From an uncultured Pontibacter sp. (GTDB lineage Bacteria; Bacteroidota; Bacteroidia; Cytophagales; Hymenobacteraceae): a stretch of 64,000 bases of DNA. The stretch is from contig CANMMP010000001.1 of the NCBI GenBank assembly GCA_947499125.1, positions 1,178,001 through 1,242,000 of the forward strand. Reading direction: 5' to 3'. Of this stretch, positions 36,456-45,057 are shown one piece after another (within the stretch, counting starts at the first letter, position 1; each line of letters begins with the position of its first letter). Under the pieces are notes generated by a model. It had not been told where the DNA came from and did no database searches. It was given only the letters and a program-made list of their open reading frames with translations. The position numbers and the translations under genes are program-made.

Positions 36456-36466
36456 TACCCTGAAAA

Positions 36467-37009
36467 CTATAGCTTCGAAACGCCACCTGAAACTATAAAC
36501 TTCATCACGTCGGAGCTTGGCAGGTCCAGGTAAGTTATATTTTGGCTGGGCACCAGGAAAAGCTCACCGGAAAAGTTATAAGAGTGCGGAAAGTATACAG
36601 CTACTTTGTCGCCTGCTTCTATACTTTCCAATACCTCCTGGGTTACAAAGCCGAGTTTGTGGTTATCTGAGCCTTCGTACATTTTCACCATTACCGGCTT
36701 GTTAAACTTCTGGTTATCGCCCACAAAAGCATCAAACAGATCGCGTATACTCGAATATACGATACCAATTAAAGGCACTTTATGAAAAATGCGCTCCGTT
36801 AGCGTGATAAAAGGCTTAACCAGGAACGACGAGCCGATATAGCCCACCAAAGTCAGCAGCACTACCATCAGCAAAATTCCAAGGCCCGGAATGCCCAGGT
36901 CAAACATACCGTTTAACCAATCTATAATAGCTACCACAATCCATACGGTTATGGTAAAGGGTGCGATGATCAGAAGTCCGTTAAGGAAATAACTGAATAA
37001 ACGTCTCAT
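36467..37009 (-). CDS. DUF502 membrane protein
   Basis: A 180-residue inner-membrane protein. Two membrane segments are present (about 10-32 and 45-66), followed by a conserved cytoplasmic or periplasmic C-terminal domain (VPLIGIVYSSIRDLFDAF, LGFVTQEVL, VAVYFPHSYNFSGELFLVP). The order matches DUF502, which is found in many phyla without a set function. It follows ispH in the same direction with a 77-base gap, so it may be the last gene of the lipoprotein-cmk-ispH group. Its stop codon lies next to the degraded repeat. Confidence 0.87.
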   Translation of the reverse strand: MRRLFSYFLNGLLIIAPFTITVWIVVAIIDWLNGMFDLGIPGLGILLMVVLLTLVGYIGSSFLVKPFITLTERIFHKVPLIGIVYSSIRDLFDAFVGDNQKFNKPVMVKMYEGSDNHKLGFVTQEVLESIEAGDKVAVYFPHSYNFSGELFLVPSQNITYLDLPSSDVMKFIVSGGVSKL

Positions 37010-37086
37010 AGTGAAGGGTACAAAAAAGGCCCTGCCGAAGCAAAGCCTAAATTAGCAAAAATGCTTTTATGTTGTTTTATTATACT

Positions 37087-37977
37087 TTAAGAAACAGGTT
37101 CTGTAATAGCTGCAATTCCATCTGCTACCTGTTGCATCAGCCACATGGGTGTAGAAGTTGCTCCACAAATACCTACACTGTTCGCGTTTGCAAACCAATC
37201 TTTATCAAGCTCGGTCTCGTTCTCGATAAAGTAGCTGTTGGGGTTGTGCTGCTTACATACGCTGTATAATGCCTTTCCGTTCGAGCTCTTTTTACCGCTT
37301 ACAAATATCAATACATCATGCTCTGTAGCAAACCTCGACAACTGTGGCTCGCGGTTAGATACCTGGCGGCAAATACTGTCGTTCGCATCAAATACTGGTT
37401 GGGTGCTGTCAGCGTTTGCCTGCTTTATGCGTTCTTCAATAAGGGCCTTAATATGGTAAAAGCCTTTCGTACTTTTTGTTGTCTGGCTAAAGAGCGTTAC
37501 AGGGCGCTTAAAGTCGATCTTCTCCAGGTCTTCTTCCGTCGTAACTATAATCGCTTCGTCGCAGGTCTGGCCGGCTAAACCGATCACTTCTGCGTGACCT
37601 ACCTGACCATAAATAACTACCTGGCCGCTATCTTTTTTAATAGAATCAAAAGCATGCTTTACACGGTTCTGCAACTTTAACACCACCGGGCACGAGGCAT
37701 CTATCAACTCGAGGTTGTTCTCTAAAGCGATCTGGTACGTTTCCGGCGGCTCGCCATGTGCGCGTATCAGCACTTTACAGTCGCGGAGGTTGCGCAGTTC
37801 TTCGCGGTCAATTACGCGGAGGCCTTTTTTGTAAAGGCGCTGCACTTCCATGCTGTTATGTACAATATCGCCGAGGCAGTATAATTCATCCACGTATTCC
37901 ATTTCGTCTTCGGCCATTTGTATGGCAAACTCAACCCCGAAACAGTAACCAGAATTTTTATCTATCGTGATATTCAT
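37087..37977 (-). CDS. ispH: 4-hydroxy-3-methylbut-2-enyl diphosphate reductase IspH
   Basis: A 296-residue iron-sulfur enzyme for the last step of the MEP isoprenoid pathway, giving IPP and DMAPP. Family residues are visible: Cys12 in SGYCFGV, VHN, RAHG, Cys in ASCPVV, GHAE (usually GHPE), TTKST, Cys in DSICRQVSNRE, SSNGKAL and the C-terminal GATSTP. The cluster ligands (three Cys) and the substrate-binding residues are intact. It lies 13 bases after cmk on the same strand, a gene order often seen in Bacteroidota. Start and length are typical. Confidence 0.95.
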   Translation of the reverse strand: MNITIDKNSGYCFGVEFAIQMAEDEMEYVDELYCLGDIVHNSMEVQRLYKKGLRVIDREELRNLRDCKVLIRAHGEPPETYQIALENNLELIDASCPVVLKLQNRVKHAFDSIKKDSGQVVIYGQVGHAEVIGLAGQTCDEAIIVTTEEDLEKIDFKRPVTLFSQTTKSTKGFYHIKALIEERIKQANADSTQPVFDANDSICRQVSNREPQLSRFATEHDVLIFVSGKKSSNGKALYSVCKQHNPNSYFIENETELDKDWFANANSVGICGATSTPMWLMQQVADGIAAITEPVS

Positions 37978-37990
37978 TTCTTATTTTCTA

Positions 37991-38698
37991 TTAGTTCTGC
38001 TCAACGGCAGTGTACTTCTGATCAAGCAACTTAGATGCCACGTTTTGCATTACAAAGTCTACCTGCTCATCAATGGTCATGTGCGAGGTATCGAGCAGTG
38101 CGGCATCGTCGGCGCGGCGCAACGGGCTTTCAGCTCTTGTCGAGTCTATCAGGTCGCGCTTCTGCAGGTTTTCCCTGATTTCGTCTAAGTTAACTAACTG
38201 GTTCTTTACAAGCAATTCCTGCTGTCGGCGTTTGGCACGGGTATCCACATCAGCCGTCATAAATATCTTTACTTCCGCATCCGGGAACACTGCTGTACCA
38301 ATATCGCGGCCATCCATTACCACACCTCGTTTACGGCCCATTTTCTGTTGCTGCGCTACCATAGCATGGCGTACGGCAGGCACCACACTTACTTCACTAA
38401 CCTGGTTCGAGATATACATTTTGCGTATCTCATCTTCCACATTCAGGCCGTTCAGGTATGTTTCGTTACGCTTTGTTTTTGGGTTATAATGGAAGGTGAT
38501 ATCAATATTACGGAGGGCATCCGAAACCTCTTTCGGGTTTGTAAGCGATATATGATGATCGAGGAAGTATAACGTAACCGCACGGTACATAGCGCCGGTA
38601 TCAATGTAAGCATAGCCCAGCTCGGCAGCTACCTGTTTAGCCGTTGTGCTTTTGCCGCAGGATGAATGGCCATCTAACGCGATCACGATCTTTTTCAT
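37991..38698 (-). CDS. cmk: Cytidylate kinase
   Basis: About 235 residues when started at the Met at 38698 (MKKIVIALDGHSSCGKST); an upstream Met at 38731 adds an unlikely leader. The P-loop is GHSSCGKST (about 10-18). The family signature DGRDIGTAVFPDA lies at about 130-142, and the C-terminal region has the RR/DS elements of the lid (DLIDSTRAESPLR). It phosphorylates CMP and dCMP with ATP. It follows the small lipoprotein gene by 17 bases and precedes ispH by 13, indicating one operon. Confidence 0.95.
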   Translation of the reverse strand: MKKIVIALDGHSSCGKSTTAKQVAAELGYAYIDTGAMYRAVTLYFLDHHISLTNPKEVSDALRNIDITFHYNPKTKRNETYLNGLNVEDEIRKMYISNQVSEVSVVPAVRHAMVAQQQKMGRKRGVVMDGRDIGTAVFPDAEVKIFMTADVDTRAKRRQQELLVKNQLVNLDEIRENLQKRDLIDSTRAESPLRRADDAALLDTSHMTIDEQVDFVMQNVASKLLDQKYTAVEQN

Positions 38699-38715
38699 AA
38701 AATATCCGGTAAGTA

Positions 38716-38871
38716 TTAGTTGGAATCGCAAGGGCAGGGCGCGTTGCCACGCTTGCTCATTTTCTGGTATTTAGCCGTTTTCTTCTGTAACGCAGTCTTC
38801 TGGCTGCATCCGGCAAGCGAGCCCGATGCAAGTACACCGGCTATCATCAAATATGAAATTAACTTTCTCAA
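38716..38871 (-). CDS. Small lipoprotein, TTG start
   Basis: A 51-residue lipoprotein: MRKLISYLMIAGVLASGSLAGCSQ, then a lysine-rich part and a C-terminus with two cysteines (APCPCDSN). The lipobox is SLAGC. The start is TTG at 38871. An in-frame ATG at 38922 lies upstream of the likely -7 element (38889-38896), so it should not be transcribed and is rejected. It is the first gene of the group leading into cmk and ispH. The function is unknown; proteins with similar C-terminal CPC tails occur widely in Bacteroidota. Confidence 0.65.
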   Translation of the reverse strand: MRKLISYLMIAGVLASGSLAGCSQKTALQKKTAKYQKMSKRGNAPCPCDSN

Positions 38872-38888
38872 AACAGCTGAATTTAACG

Positions 38889-38896
38889 CAAATATA
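38889..38896 (-). promoter_or_regulatory. -7 element TATATTTG before the lipoprotein-cmk-ispH group
   Basis: On the minus strand TATATTTG matches TAnnTTTG and lies 18 bases upstream of the TTG start. No clear -33 TTTG at the normal spacing was seen. It decides the start of the lipoprotein gene. Confidence 0.45.
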
Positions 38897-38957
38897 AAGT
38901 AATTTACGGGTTCGGACCCCATTTCAGGGTAATTAAAATTAACTATAACCTATCACC

Positions 38958-40595
38958 ATGCAGGCAACCTATACCGTAAGCGGACGCATTATAAACATAC
39001 ACAACCAGGAGATATTTGAAGGCACGGTCCATGTTTCAAACGGCCGTATTTCTAAAATAGTTCGTGAAGCTACCAATGCCACAAATTATATTTTACCCGG
39101 TTTTGTTGATGCACACGTGCACGTAGAAAGTTCGATGCTGGTGCCCTGCGAGTTTGCACGCCTGTCTGTGGTGCACGGCACGGTGGCCACCATCTCCGAC
39201 CCACACGAAATAGGAAATGTGCTTGGCGTGAAAGGTGTCGAGTATATGATCGAGAACGGCAAAAAAACACCTTTTAAGTTTTACTTCGGAGCACCATCGT
39301 GCGTACCCGCTACGCCTTTTGAGACTGCCGGTGCCGAAATTACAGCTTCAGACATTGAAGAGTTGTTTAAGCGTGACGAGATAGTATACCTGGCTGAAAT
39401 GATGAACTGGCCTGGCGTGCTGCACCGCGACCCGGTTGTGATGGAGAAAATTGAGTTGGCCAAAAAATATGGCAAGGCAGTAGATGGCCACGCACCAGGG
39501 TTAATGGGCGAGCAGGCCAAACTATACGCATCAGCCGGCATCACCACCGACCACGAATGCTTCACTGCCGAAGAAGCCCTGGATAAACTGGCCGTTGGCA
39601 TGAAGATATTGATACGTGAAGGAAGTGCCGCCAAAAATTTTGAAGCGCTTATACCTCTGCTGCCTGAGCACTATAAAAACATCATGTTCTGCTCCGACGA
39701 TAAACACCCTGATAATTTAGTAGAAGGACACATTAACCTGCTGGTAAAACGCGCGCTGGCAAAAGGTAACGACCTGTTTCATGTGTTGCAGGCAGCTTGT
39801 ATAAACCCAGTAGAGCATTATAAAATGAAGGTAGGTTTGCTGCGAGAAAACGACCCAGCCGATTTTATAGTTGTAGACGACCTGGATAACTTTAACGTGC
39901 TGGCCACTTACATTAACGGCGAAAAAGTAGCTGAGAATGGAGAATCCAACATTGCCTTTACCCCAAGCGAAACTATAAACAACTTTAACACCAGCCCTAA
40001 AACTATAGCCCAGTTCCAAATTCCGGCTGAAGAGGCGCACAACATCAGAGTAATAGAAGCTTTTGACGGACAGCTGATAACCAAAGAAGGTATTGTTGCT
40101 CCCAAAGTGGAGAATGGTTTTATAGTTTCGGATGTGGTTAATGATGTGCTGAAAATGACGGTAGTAAACCGTTACGAAGAAGCAGAACCGGCTTTAGCTT
40201 TCATCAAAAACATCGGCCTTAAGTCTGGTGCTATCGCTTCGTCAGTTGGCCACGATTCGCATAACATTATAGCTGTTGGGGTAGATGATGAAAGTATAAC
40301 CCGGGCCGTAAATCTCATCATAAAAGCAAAAGGTGGCGTATCGGCGGTAAATGGTGATGTTGAGCAATTACTACCCTTGCCGGTAGCGGGTATTATGTCG
40401 GCGGAAGATGGCTACAAAGTAGCAGAGGCTTACTCTGCTATCGATAAAATGAGTAAAGAAATGGGCAGCAAATTAGCCTCCCCTTTCATGACGCTTTCCT
40501 TTATGGCACTACTGGTTATCCCATCGCTCAAACTCAGCGATAAAGGGTTGTTTAACGGAGATACTTTCTCGTTTGTGCCAGTAACAGAAGCTTGA
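38958..40595 (+). CDS. ade: Adenine deaminase
   Basis: A 545-residue amidohydrolase-family enzyme converting adenine to hypoxanthine. The metal site is in [15 protein letters not shown] (about 49-63). Further family blocks are [18 protein letters not shown] (about 74-91), VDGHAPGL (about 175), [11 protein letters not shown] and [12 protein letters not shown] (about 240-251), and near the C-terminus [22 protein letters not shown] and [17 protein letters not shown]. The length and motif order match the bacterial Ade group (not the adenosine-deaminase-like group). A 20-bp inverted repeat lies downstream. Confidence 0.94.
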   Translation: MQATYTVSGRIINIHNQEIFEGTVHVSNGRISKIVREATNATNYILPGFVDAHVHVESSMLVPCEFARLSVVHGTVATISDPHEIGNVLGVKGVEYMIENGKKTPFKFYFGAPSCVPATPFETAGAEITASDIEELFKRDEIVYLAEMMNWPGVLHRDPVVMEKIELAKKYGKAVDGHAPGLMGEQAKLYASAGITTDHECFTAEEALDKLAVGMKILIREGSAAKNFEALIPLLPEHYKNIMFCSDDKHPDNLVEGHINLLVKRALAKGNDLFHVLQAACINPVEHYKMKVGLLRENDPADFIVVDDLDNFNVLATYINGEKVAENGESNIAFTPSETINNFNTSPKTIAQFQIPAEEAHNIRVIEAFDGQLITKEGIVAPKVENGFIVSDVVNDVLKMTVVNRYEEAEPALAFIKNIGLKSGAIASSVGHDSHNIIAVGVDDESITRAVNLIIKAKGGVSAVNGDVEQLLPLPVAGIMSAEDGYKVAEAYSAIDKMSKEMGSKLASPFMTLSFMALLVIPSLKLSDKGLFNGDTFSFVPVTEA

Positions 40596-40606
40596 GGCAA
40601 GTATAA

Positions 40607-40668
40607 ATACCTATAAACTATAACTGTCAGCCACTTTACAGGAGCTGCCAGTTATAGTTTATAGGTAT
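40607..40668. repeat. Perfect 20-bp inverted repeat in the ade / response-regulator spacer
   Basis: 40607-40626 (ATACCTATAAACTATAACTG) and 40649-40668 are exact reverse complements around a 22-base loop. The stem is made of the genome-wide words ACTATA and TATAGT. It sits between two convergent genes, as a bidirectional terminator would, but has no T-run. Confidence 0.7.
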
Positions 40669-40698
40669 ATGCCCGGCCAAAGCCAGAAAAGCCTCAAT

Positions 40699-41139
40699 TT
40701 ATACTTTATCGGTTAACCGCTTAGAGAAATACTTCTTAATAAGTGTATTCAGTTTATCTGCGGTAAGCGGTTTGGTTATGTATTCGGCAGCATACTTTGT
40801 AACGGTTGCCGTATCCTGCGGGTGCGTTGAAGTTGTAAGTATAACCATCACGATCCCTTTCCTGAAATCTGCATCTAACCGCTCGTATAGGTCCAGCATC
40901 TCGAAGCCATCCATCACCGGCATATTAATATCCAGGAAGATCAGCTCCGGCTTAAAGTAGTCCTGGTTGCTGGTTTCGTAGTTGTTATTACTTACATTAT
41001 AAAGGTAATCAAAAGCCTGTTTTCCGTTTACAAATGTATGGATGTGCTCTGATACCTGCATCCTGTTAAGCAGGCGCTGGTTCAGAAAGTTAGTGGTTTC
41101 ATCGTCATCGATGAGCAGTATACCAGAGAGTTTCTTCAT
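40699..41139 (-). CDS. Response regulator, receiver domain only
   Basis: A 146-residue CheY-like receiver. The acidic pocket is DDDE (11-14), the phospho-acceptor is Asp70 in FLDINMPVMDG, the Thr is in VILTTSTHP (about 99-104) and the Lys is in YITKPLTADK (about 123). There is no output domain, so it works through protein contacts or a hybrid kinase. The loop NNNYETSNQDY before strand 3 is longer than in CheY, a common trait of Bacteroidota receivers next to hybrid kinases. No kinase gene is adjacent. It converges with the ade gene. Confidence 0.9.
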   Translation of the reverse strand: MKKLSGILLIDDDETTNFLNQRLLNRMQVSEHIHTFVNGKQAFDYLYNVSNNNYETSNQDYFKPELIFLDINMPVMDGFEMLDLYERLDADFRKGIVMVILTTSTHPQDTATVTKYAAEYITKPLTADKLNTLIKKYFSKRLTDKV

Positions 41140-41345
41140 TAATAAACGTGTACTGGATCGGTATTACGATATGTAAATATAACTACCAAAGGCTAAAAAT
41201 GAACTTATCCGGTAGTTAATTCCCAATTATTTTAAAATTTGATCGTAAAAACCCGTTATATTAGATTTATACGGTATGTTCAGAAGCAGTTATACATATT
41301 TAAACTGAATTCTGTTTTCCTGGGCAGCTTGCCTGTAGCAGTATT

Positions 41346-41381
41346 AACAGAAAAGCCCAGACATGCCGGGCTTTTCTGTTA
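41346..41381 (-). terminator. Terminator of the PLP-enzyme gene
   Basis: Stem ACAGAAAAGCCCAG / CCGGGCTTTTCTGT with a short loop, 16-51 bases beyond the minus-strand stop at 41397. Confidence 0.75.
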
Positions 41382-41396
41382 ATGTAGTCTATTATA

Positions 41397-42383
41397 TTAG
41401 TCTATATAGCCTTGCGCACGCATCCACTCATCGTTGTATATCTTGCCCAGGTAACGGGTACCATGGTCAGGTAACAACACAACTATAACATCGTTCTCGG
41501 TCAGGTTGTTTTCCCGGGCATACTCTAATGCGCCATAAACTGCCGTACCCGACGACCAGCCAACAAAGAGGCCTTCTTCCTGCGCCAGTCTGCGCGTCAT
41601 AACAGCACCGTCTTTGTCAGTTACCTTTACAAAAGCATCGATCACGTCAAAATCTACGTTCTTTGGCAGAATGTCTTCACCGATGCCTTCAGTAGCATAA
41701 GAATAGATCTCGTTCTCATCGAAAATGCCGGTCTCTTTATACTTCTTGAAAACCGAACCATAGGTATCGATACCAATAGTCTTCAGGTCAGACTTCTTCT
41801 CTTTCAGGTATCTTGATATGCCCGTAACTGTACCGCCGGTACCAACACCTGTTATAAAGTGTGTTATTTTGCCGTCTGTCTGGTCCCAAATCTCAGGGCC
41901 GGTGCTTTCGTAATGCGCTCTCCAGTTAGAGAGGTTATCGTATTGGTTCGGGTAAAAGGAATTAGGAATTTCTTCGTTCAGGCGCTTAGCCACCGAGTAA
42001 TAAGAATCCGGGTGATCCGGTGATACGTTGGTAGGGCAAACCCTAACCTCGGCACCAACCGCACGCAGAATGTCCATTTTCTCTTTGCTTTGCTTATCTG
42101 CTAAGGTGAAGATGCATTTATAGCCTTTTGCAATAGCAGCAAGCGCAAGGCCCATACCTGTGTTGCCTGATGTGCCTTCAATTATAGTTCCGCCTGGCTT
42201 TAAAATACCAGCTTTTTCCGCATCTTCTATCATACGGATCGCCATGCGGTCTTTTACAGAGTTACCAGGGTTCATGTACTCTACTTTGGCAAGCACAGTA
42301 GCTTTAATGCCATCTGTTACATTGTTCAGTTTTACCAAAGGGGTGTTACCGATTGCCTCGGTAATATGGTTCAGATACTTCAT
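41397..42383 (-). CDS. PLP-dependent cysteine synthase / cystathionine beta-synthase-type enzyme
   Basis: About 328 residues when started at the Met at 42383 (MKYLNHITEAIGNTPLV). The PLP lysine is in NPGNSVKDR (Lys44 from that start), the cofactor phosphate loop is GVGTGGTVTG and the EGTSGNTG loop is intact. The C-terminal LLPDHGTRYLGKIYNDEWM is closer to the catalytic core of cystathionine beta-synthases than to CysK, but there are no CBS domains. Use in cysteine synthesis or in the transsulfuration direction is open. A longer start at 42410 overlaps a likely -7 element (TACCTTTG, 42408-42415), so the shorter form is preferred. Confidence 0.82.
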   Translation of the reverse strand: MKYLNHITEAIGNTPLVKLNNVTDGIKATVLAKVEYMNPGNSVKDRMAIRMIEDAEKAGILKPGGTIIEGTSGNTGMGLALAAIAKGYKCIFTLADKQSKEKMDILRAVGAEVRVCPTNVSPDHPDSYYSVAKRLNEEIPNSFYPNQYDNLSNWRAHYESTGPEIWDQTDGKITHFITGVGTGGTVTGISRYLKEKKSDLKTIGIDTYGSVFKKYKETGIFDENEIYSYATEGIGEDILPKNVDFDVIDAFVKVTDKDGAVMTRRLAQEEGLFVGWSSGTAVYGALEYARENNLTENDVIVVLLPDHGTRYLGKIYNDEWMRAQGYID

Positions 42384-42407
42384 ATGAGGTATAGTTGAAT
42401 TCGGGTG

Positions 42408-42415
42408 CAAAGGTA
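42408..42415 (-). promoter_or_regulatory. -7 element TACCTTTG of the PLP-enzyme gene
   Basis: On the minus strand TACCTTTG fits TAnnTTTG and would start transcription about 42,400. It lies across the in-frame ATG at 42410 and so supports the start at 42383. The -33 box is weak. Confidence 0.45.
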
Positions 42416-42546
42416 CGTAAATAAAATTATGTTTTCAGCAGGTGGGCTTACAGGGCAGGCCCCCAACTATAGTTTAGTAACAGCAGTATGTATAGGCAAT
42501 GTTCCGTTTTTTGTAAACAGCTGGCTTATATTAGGTATAACTATTT

Positions 42547-42577
42547 TTTGTACGCGCCATAAAAAAGCCTATTTTTG
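42547..42577 (+). promoter_or_regulatory. Consensus Bacteroidota promoter of sucD
   Basis: TTTG at 42547-42550, then 19 bases, then TATTTTTG at 42570-42577: an exact -33/-7 pair. The predicted RNA start is near 42584, giving a leader of about 40 bases before the ATG at 42624. Confidence 0.7.
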
Positions 42578-42623
42578 CAATCATTATTAACAGACGGTCT
42601 ATACACAACTAAATAAGATACAC

Positions 42624-43514
42624 ATGAGTGTTTTAGTAAATAAAGATTCGAAAGTGATCGTGCAGGGCTTTACAGGCTCAGAAGGTTCTTTCCACGCATC
42701 TCAGATGATAGAGTACGGTACTAATGTTGTTGGTGGCGTTACTCCGGGTAAAGGCGGCAACAACCACCTCGACCTGCCGGTTTTTAACACAGTGGCAGAA
42801 GCTGTAAAAAGAACTGGTGCTGATGTATCTATCATTTTCGTACCGCCGGCTTTTGCTGCTGACGCTATTATGGAAGCTGCAGACGCAGGCATTAAAGTGA
42901 TCGTTTGTATCACGGAAGGTATTCCGGTGAAAGACATGGTTACTGCTAAAAACTATATCAAGTCTAAAAATGTAACGCTTATCGGACCAAACTGCCCGGG
43001 TGTAATTACGCCAGGTGAAGCGAAAGTTGGTATCATGCCAGGTTTCGTGTTCAAGTCAGGTCGTATCGGTATCGTTTCTAAATCAGGTACCCTTACTTAC
43101 GAAGCTGCTGACCAGATCGTGAAAGCCGGTTTAGGTATCTCTACTGCTATCGGTATCGGTGGTGACCCGATCATTGGCACGCCTACGAAAGATGCAGTTC
43201 AGTTGCTAATGGAAGATCCTGAGACGGATGCTATCGTGATGATCGGTGAAATCGGTGGTAACTATGAGGCTATGGCTGCGCAGTACATCAGCGAGACTGG
43301 TAACAAAAAGCCGGTAGTTGGTTTCATCGCTGGCCAGACTGCTCCGGCTGGTCGCAGAATGGGCCACGCAGGTGCTATAGTTGGCGGTGCCGACGATACA
43401 GCTGCTGCTAAAATGAAGATCATGCGCGAGAACGGTATTCATGTGGTAGAGTCTCCTGCTGAGATCGGTGAAGCGATGGTAAAAGCGCTACAGGAAGCTG
43501 GCATCAACGCATAG
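42624..43514 (+). CDS. sucD: Succinate-CoA ligase alpha subunit
   Basis: A 296-residue TCA-cycle subunit that binds CoA and carries the phospho-histidine. CoA-binding loop [14 protein letters not shown] (about 15-28), [10 protein letters not shown] and the active histidine His248 in [13 protein letters not shown] are present. The beta subunit gene sucC is not adjacent, as is common in this phylum. Codon use is more uniform than in neighbours and it holds few of the ACTATA/AGTATA words, consistent with high expression. Promoter and terminator are both strong, so it is a single-gene unit. Confidence 0.95.
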   Translation: MSVLVNKDSKVIVQGFTGSEGSFHASQMIEYGTNVVGGVTPGKGGNNHLDLPVFNTVAEAVKRTGADVSIIFVPPAFAADAIMEAADAGIKVIVCITEGIPVKDMVTAKNYIKSKNVTLIGPNCPGVITPGEAKVGIMPGFVFKSGRIGIVSKSGTLTYEAADQIVKAGLGISTAIGIGGDPIIGTPTKDAVQLLMEDPETDAIVMIGEIGGNYEAMAAQYISETGNKKPVVGFIAGQTAPAGRRMGHAGAIVGGADDTAAAKMKIMRENGIHVVESPAEIGEAMVKALQEAGINA

Positions 43515-43538
43515 TTTCAGAAACAATATTTTATAAAG

Positions 43539-43570
43539 AAAGGCTGCTCTTAATAGGGCAGCCTTTTTTG
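43539..43570 (+). terminator. Terminator of sucD
   Basis: Stem AAGGCTGCTC / GGGCAGCCTT with a short loop and TTTTTG after it, 25 bases past the stop codon. Confidence 0.88.
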
Positions 43571-43575
43571 TTTTT

Positions 43576-43970
43576 GAACTAAGATTTTTAAGATTTGATG
43601 GATTGCAGGATTAGGCTGACCTCACAGTGTTTTTATAACCTGTGAGTGTCTTTTACTTCTGGCACCAGCATCCAACTGGTGCCGACAGTGGGTGTGAGTC
43701 TCCAGACTCGCTTAGGCAACTATAAAAGCGAGTCTGGAGACTCGCGTACACTGTAAGTCACCGGTTAGATACCGGCGCCAGAAGAAGTGCAAGGTTGCAC
43801 TGAACTATTTGGAGAAACCCACCCCTACCAAGAGGGGAGCTTTTGCTTTACTATAGTTGCAACTACATTTCAACAGCTTGTTTACAAGCAGCGGTAACAA
43901 TTATTAAATCAATGTATTTTTATTGCTACAGCCTAATCCTAAAATACTTTGATCTTAAAAATCTTAGTTC
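43576..43970. mobile_element. MITE-like element with terminal inverted repeats
   Basis: The left end GAACTAAGATTTTTAAGATT (43576-43595) and the right end ending ATCTTAAAAATCTTAGTTC (43952-43970) form inverted repeats with an inner match GGATTAGGCT/AGCCTAATCC. Inside are ACCTCACAGTGTTT...CCTGTGAGTGTC, two GCGAGTCT(C/G)...AGACTCGC palindromes (43691-43709 and 43728-43745), ACCGGTTAGATACCGGCGCC and a CCCACCCC/AAGAGGGG block. From about 43755 to 43860 it matches 7770-7880 in direct orientation. The right end supplies the stop codon of oxyR. Confidence 0.7.
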
Positions 43971-44908
43971 ACTCCTATCACCTGCTTTCCCTCACGGTTG
44001 GCTATAGATGCTGGTACCGACGCGATGATCTCTTTTTGCAGGGCTTCTATCAACTTTTTCTTCAGGAAGCTTTTATGCACAACCAAACTTACTTCTCGTA
44101 AGGGCTGCGGCTCACTGAATGGTCGTACCAGTTTCTTTTTCTCTTCGGGCATTTCCAGCACCGATAGCTCGGGCAGCAGCGTAAGGCCGTGCTGTGTTTC
44201 TACAATGCGCTTTAGGGTTTCGAGAGAGCCGCTTCTATAGTCGAAGTTCTGGTTCTCGGAGCCGCCCATTTTGCCGCCACGGTTACATATGTTCAGCACC
44301 TGGCTCCGGAAACAATGTCCTTCATTCAGCACCCACAGATCATCCATTTGTAGTTCGGCTGGGTTTATCTCTTTCTGTTTGGCAAGTGGATGGCGAGGAT
44401 TTACATACACCATAAAAGCCTCATAAAACAAGGGAAGCTCTTTTATAGTTTTATATTCCAGGGGCGTTACCAGCAAGCCAACATCCAGCAGTTCGTGGTT
44501 CAACTTTTCTACGATCTCGTCGGTCAGCAACTCCTGCACTATAACTTTTACGTTAGGGTGCCTCTCTAAAAAACCGGTTATAAACAGCGGCATCAGGTAA
44601 GGTGCTAATGTTGGTATCACGCCAATGCGCAACTCGCCGCTTAGTTCCTGCTTTTGGTTCTGCACCAGTTCCTTTATCTTTTTAGATTCTGACACAACTA
44701 TACGGGCCTGCGCAATTATTTCCTTCCCTATTTCGGTTGGCCTTACAGGTACTCGGCTACGGTCAAACAGCTGCACGCCCAGTTCCTCCTCTAGTTTCTG
44801 TAGCTGCATACTTAGCGTTGGCTGAGTTACAAAACAGTGCTCGGCGGCTGTCGCAAAGTGGCGGTGTGTATCCACAGCAAGCAAATATTCAAGTTGTACG
44901 ATGGTCAT
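43964..44908 (-). CDS. oxyR: Peroxide-sensing LysR regulator OxyR
   Basis: A 314-residue LysR-type activator. The helix-turn-helix is at about 18-37 (FATAAEHCFVTQPTLSMQLQ). The regulatory domain has the two redox cysteines at Cys199 and Cys208 (GHCFRSQVLNIC), exactly the E. coli OxyR numbering, so peroxide-driven disulfide switching is expected. It is divergent from a dps gene, its classic target, with a 149-base shared regulatory region. The last codons run into the terminal repeat of the neighbouring element, so the final residues and stop (IGVN then TAA) are supplied by repeat sequence. Confidence 0.93.
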   Translation of the reverse strand: MTIVQLEYLLAVDTHRHFATAAEHCFVTQPTLSMQLQKLEEELGVQLFDRSRVPVRPTEIGKEIIAQARIVVSESKKIKELVQNQKQELSGELRIGVIPTLAPYLMPLFITGFLERHPNVKVIVQELLTDEIVEKLNHELLDVGLLVTPLEYKTIKELPLFYEAFMVYVNPRHPLAKQKEINPAELQMDDLWVLNEGHCFRSQVLNICNRGGKMGGSENQNFDYRSGSLETLKRIVETQHGLTLLPELSVLEMPEEKKKLVRPFSEPQPLREVSLVVHKSFLKKKLIEALQKEIIASVPASIANREGKQVIGVN

Positions 44909-44950
44909 CAGTTTAAACTATAGTTCATCTAAATTATCTAAAGGTACATT

Positions 44951-44991
44951 ATAGTTTATAGTTATCAAATCATAAAAACTATCAATTTGAT
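44951..44991 (+). promoter_or_regulatory. Candidate OxyR operator between oxyR and dps
   Basis: An inverted repeat ATCAAAT (44964-44970) / ATTTGAT (44985-44991) with nearby ATAG (44951, 44958) and CTAT (44979) steps, as expected for an OxyR-type site. It overlaps the -33 box of dps. The exact site is inferred, and the ATAG/CTAT words are also common across the window. Confidence 0.4.
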
Positions 44992-45017
44992 TTATGAAGC
45001 AACTACAGACATCTTTG
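44986..45017 (+). promoter_or_regulatory. Promoter of dps
   Basis: TTTG at 44986-44989, 20 bases, then CATCTTTG at 45010-45017, one base from TAnnTTTG. The start codon is 41 bases further on. Confidence 0.55.
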
Positions 45018-45057
45018 CATTAACAATATAAATACCTCACCCACAAAAAACTGAATT

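Noticed and set aside
38872..38922. N-terminal extension of the small lipoprotein from ATG 38922
   Set aside because: It lies upstream of the likely -7 element and would bury the signal peptide behind non-hydrophobic residues.
38881..38957. GGTTCGGACCCC considered as a tRNA T-arm
   Set aside because: No acceptor stem, D-arm or anticodon arm can be drawn around it.
43650..43760. Clustered palindromes considered as a CRISPR array
   Set aside because: The repeats are not regularly spaced, spacers are not unique units and no cas gene is in the window.
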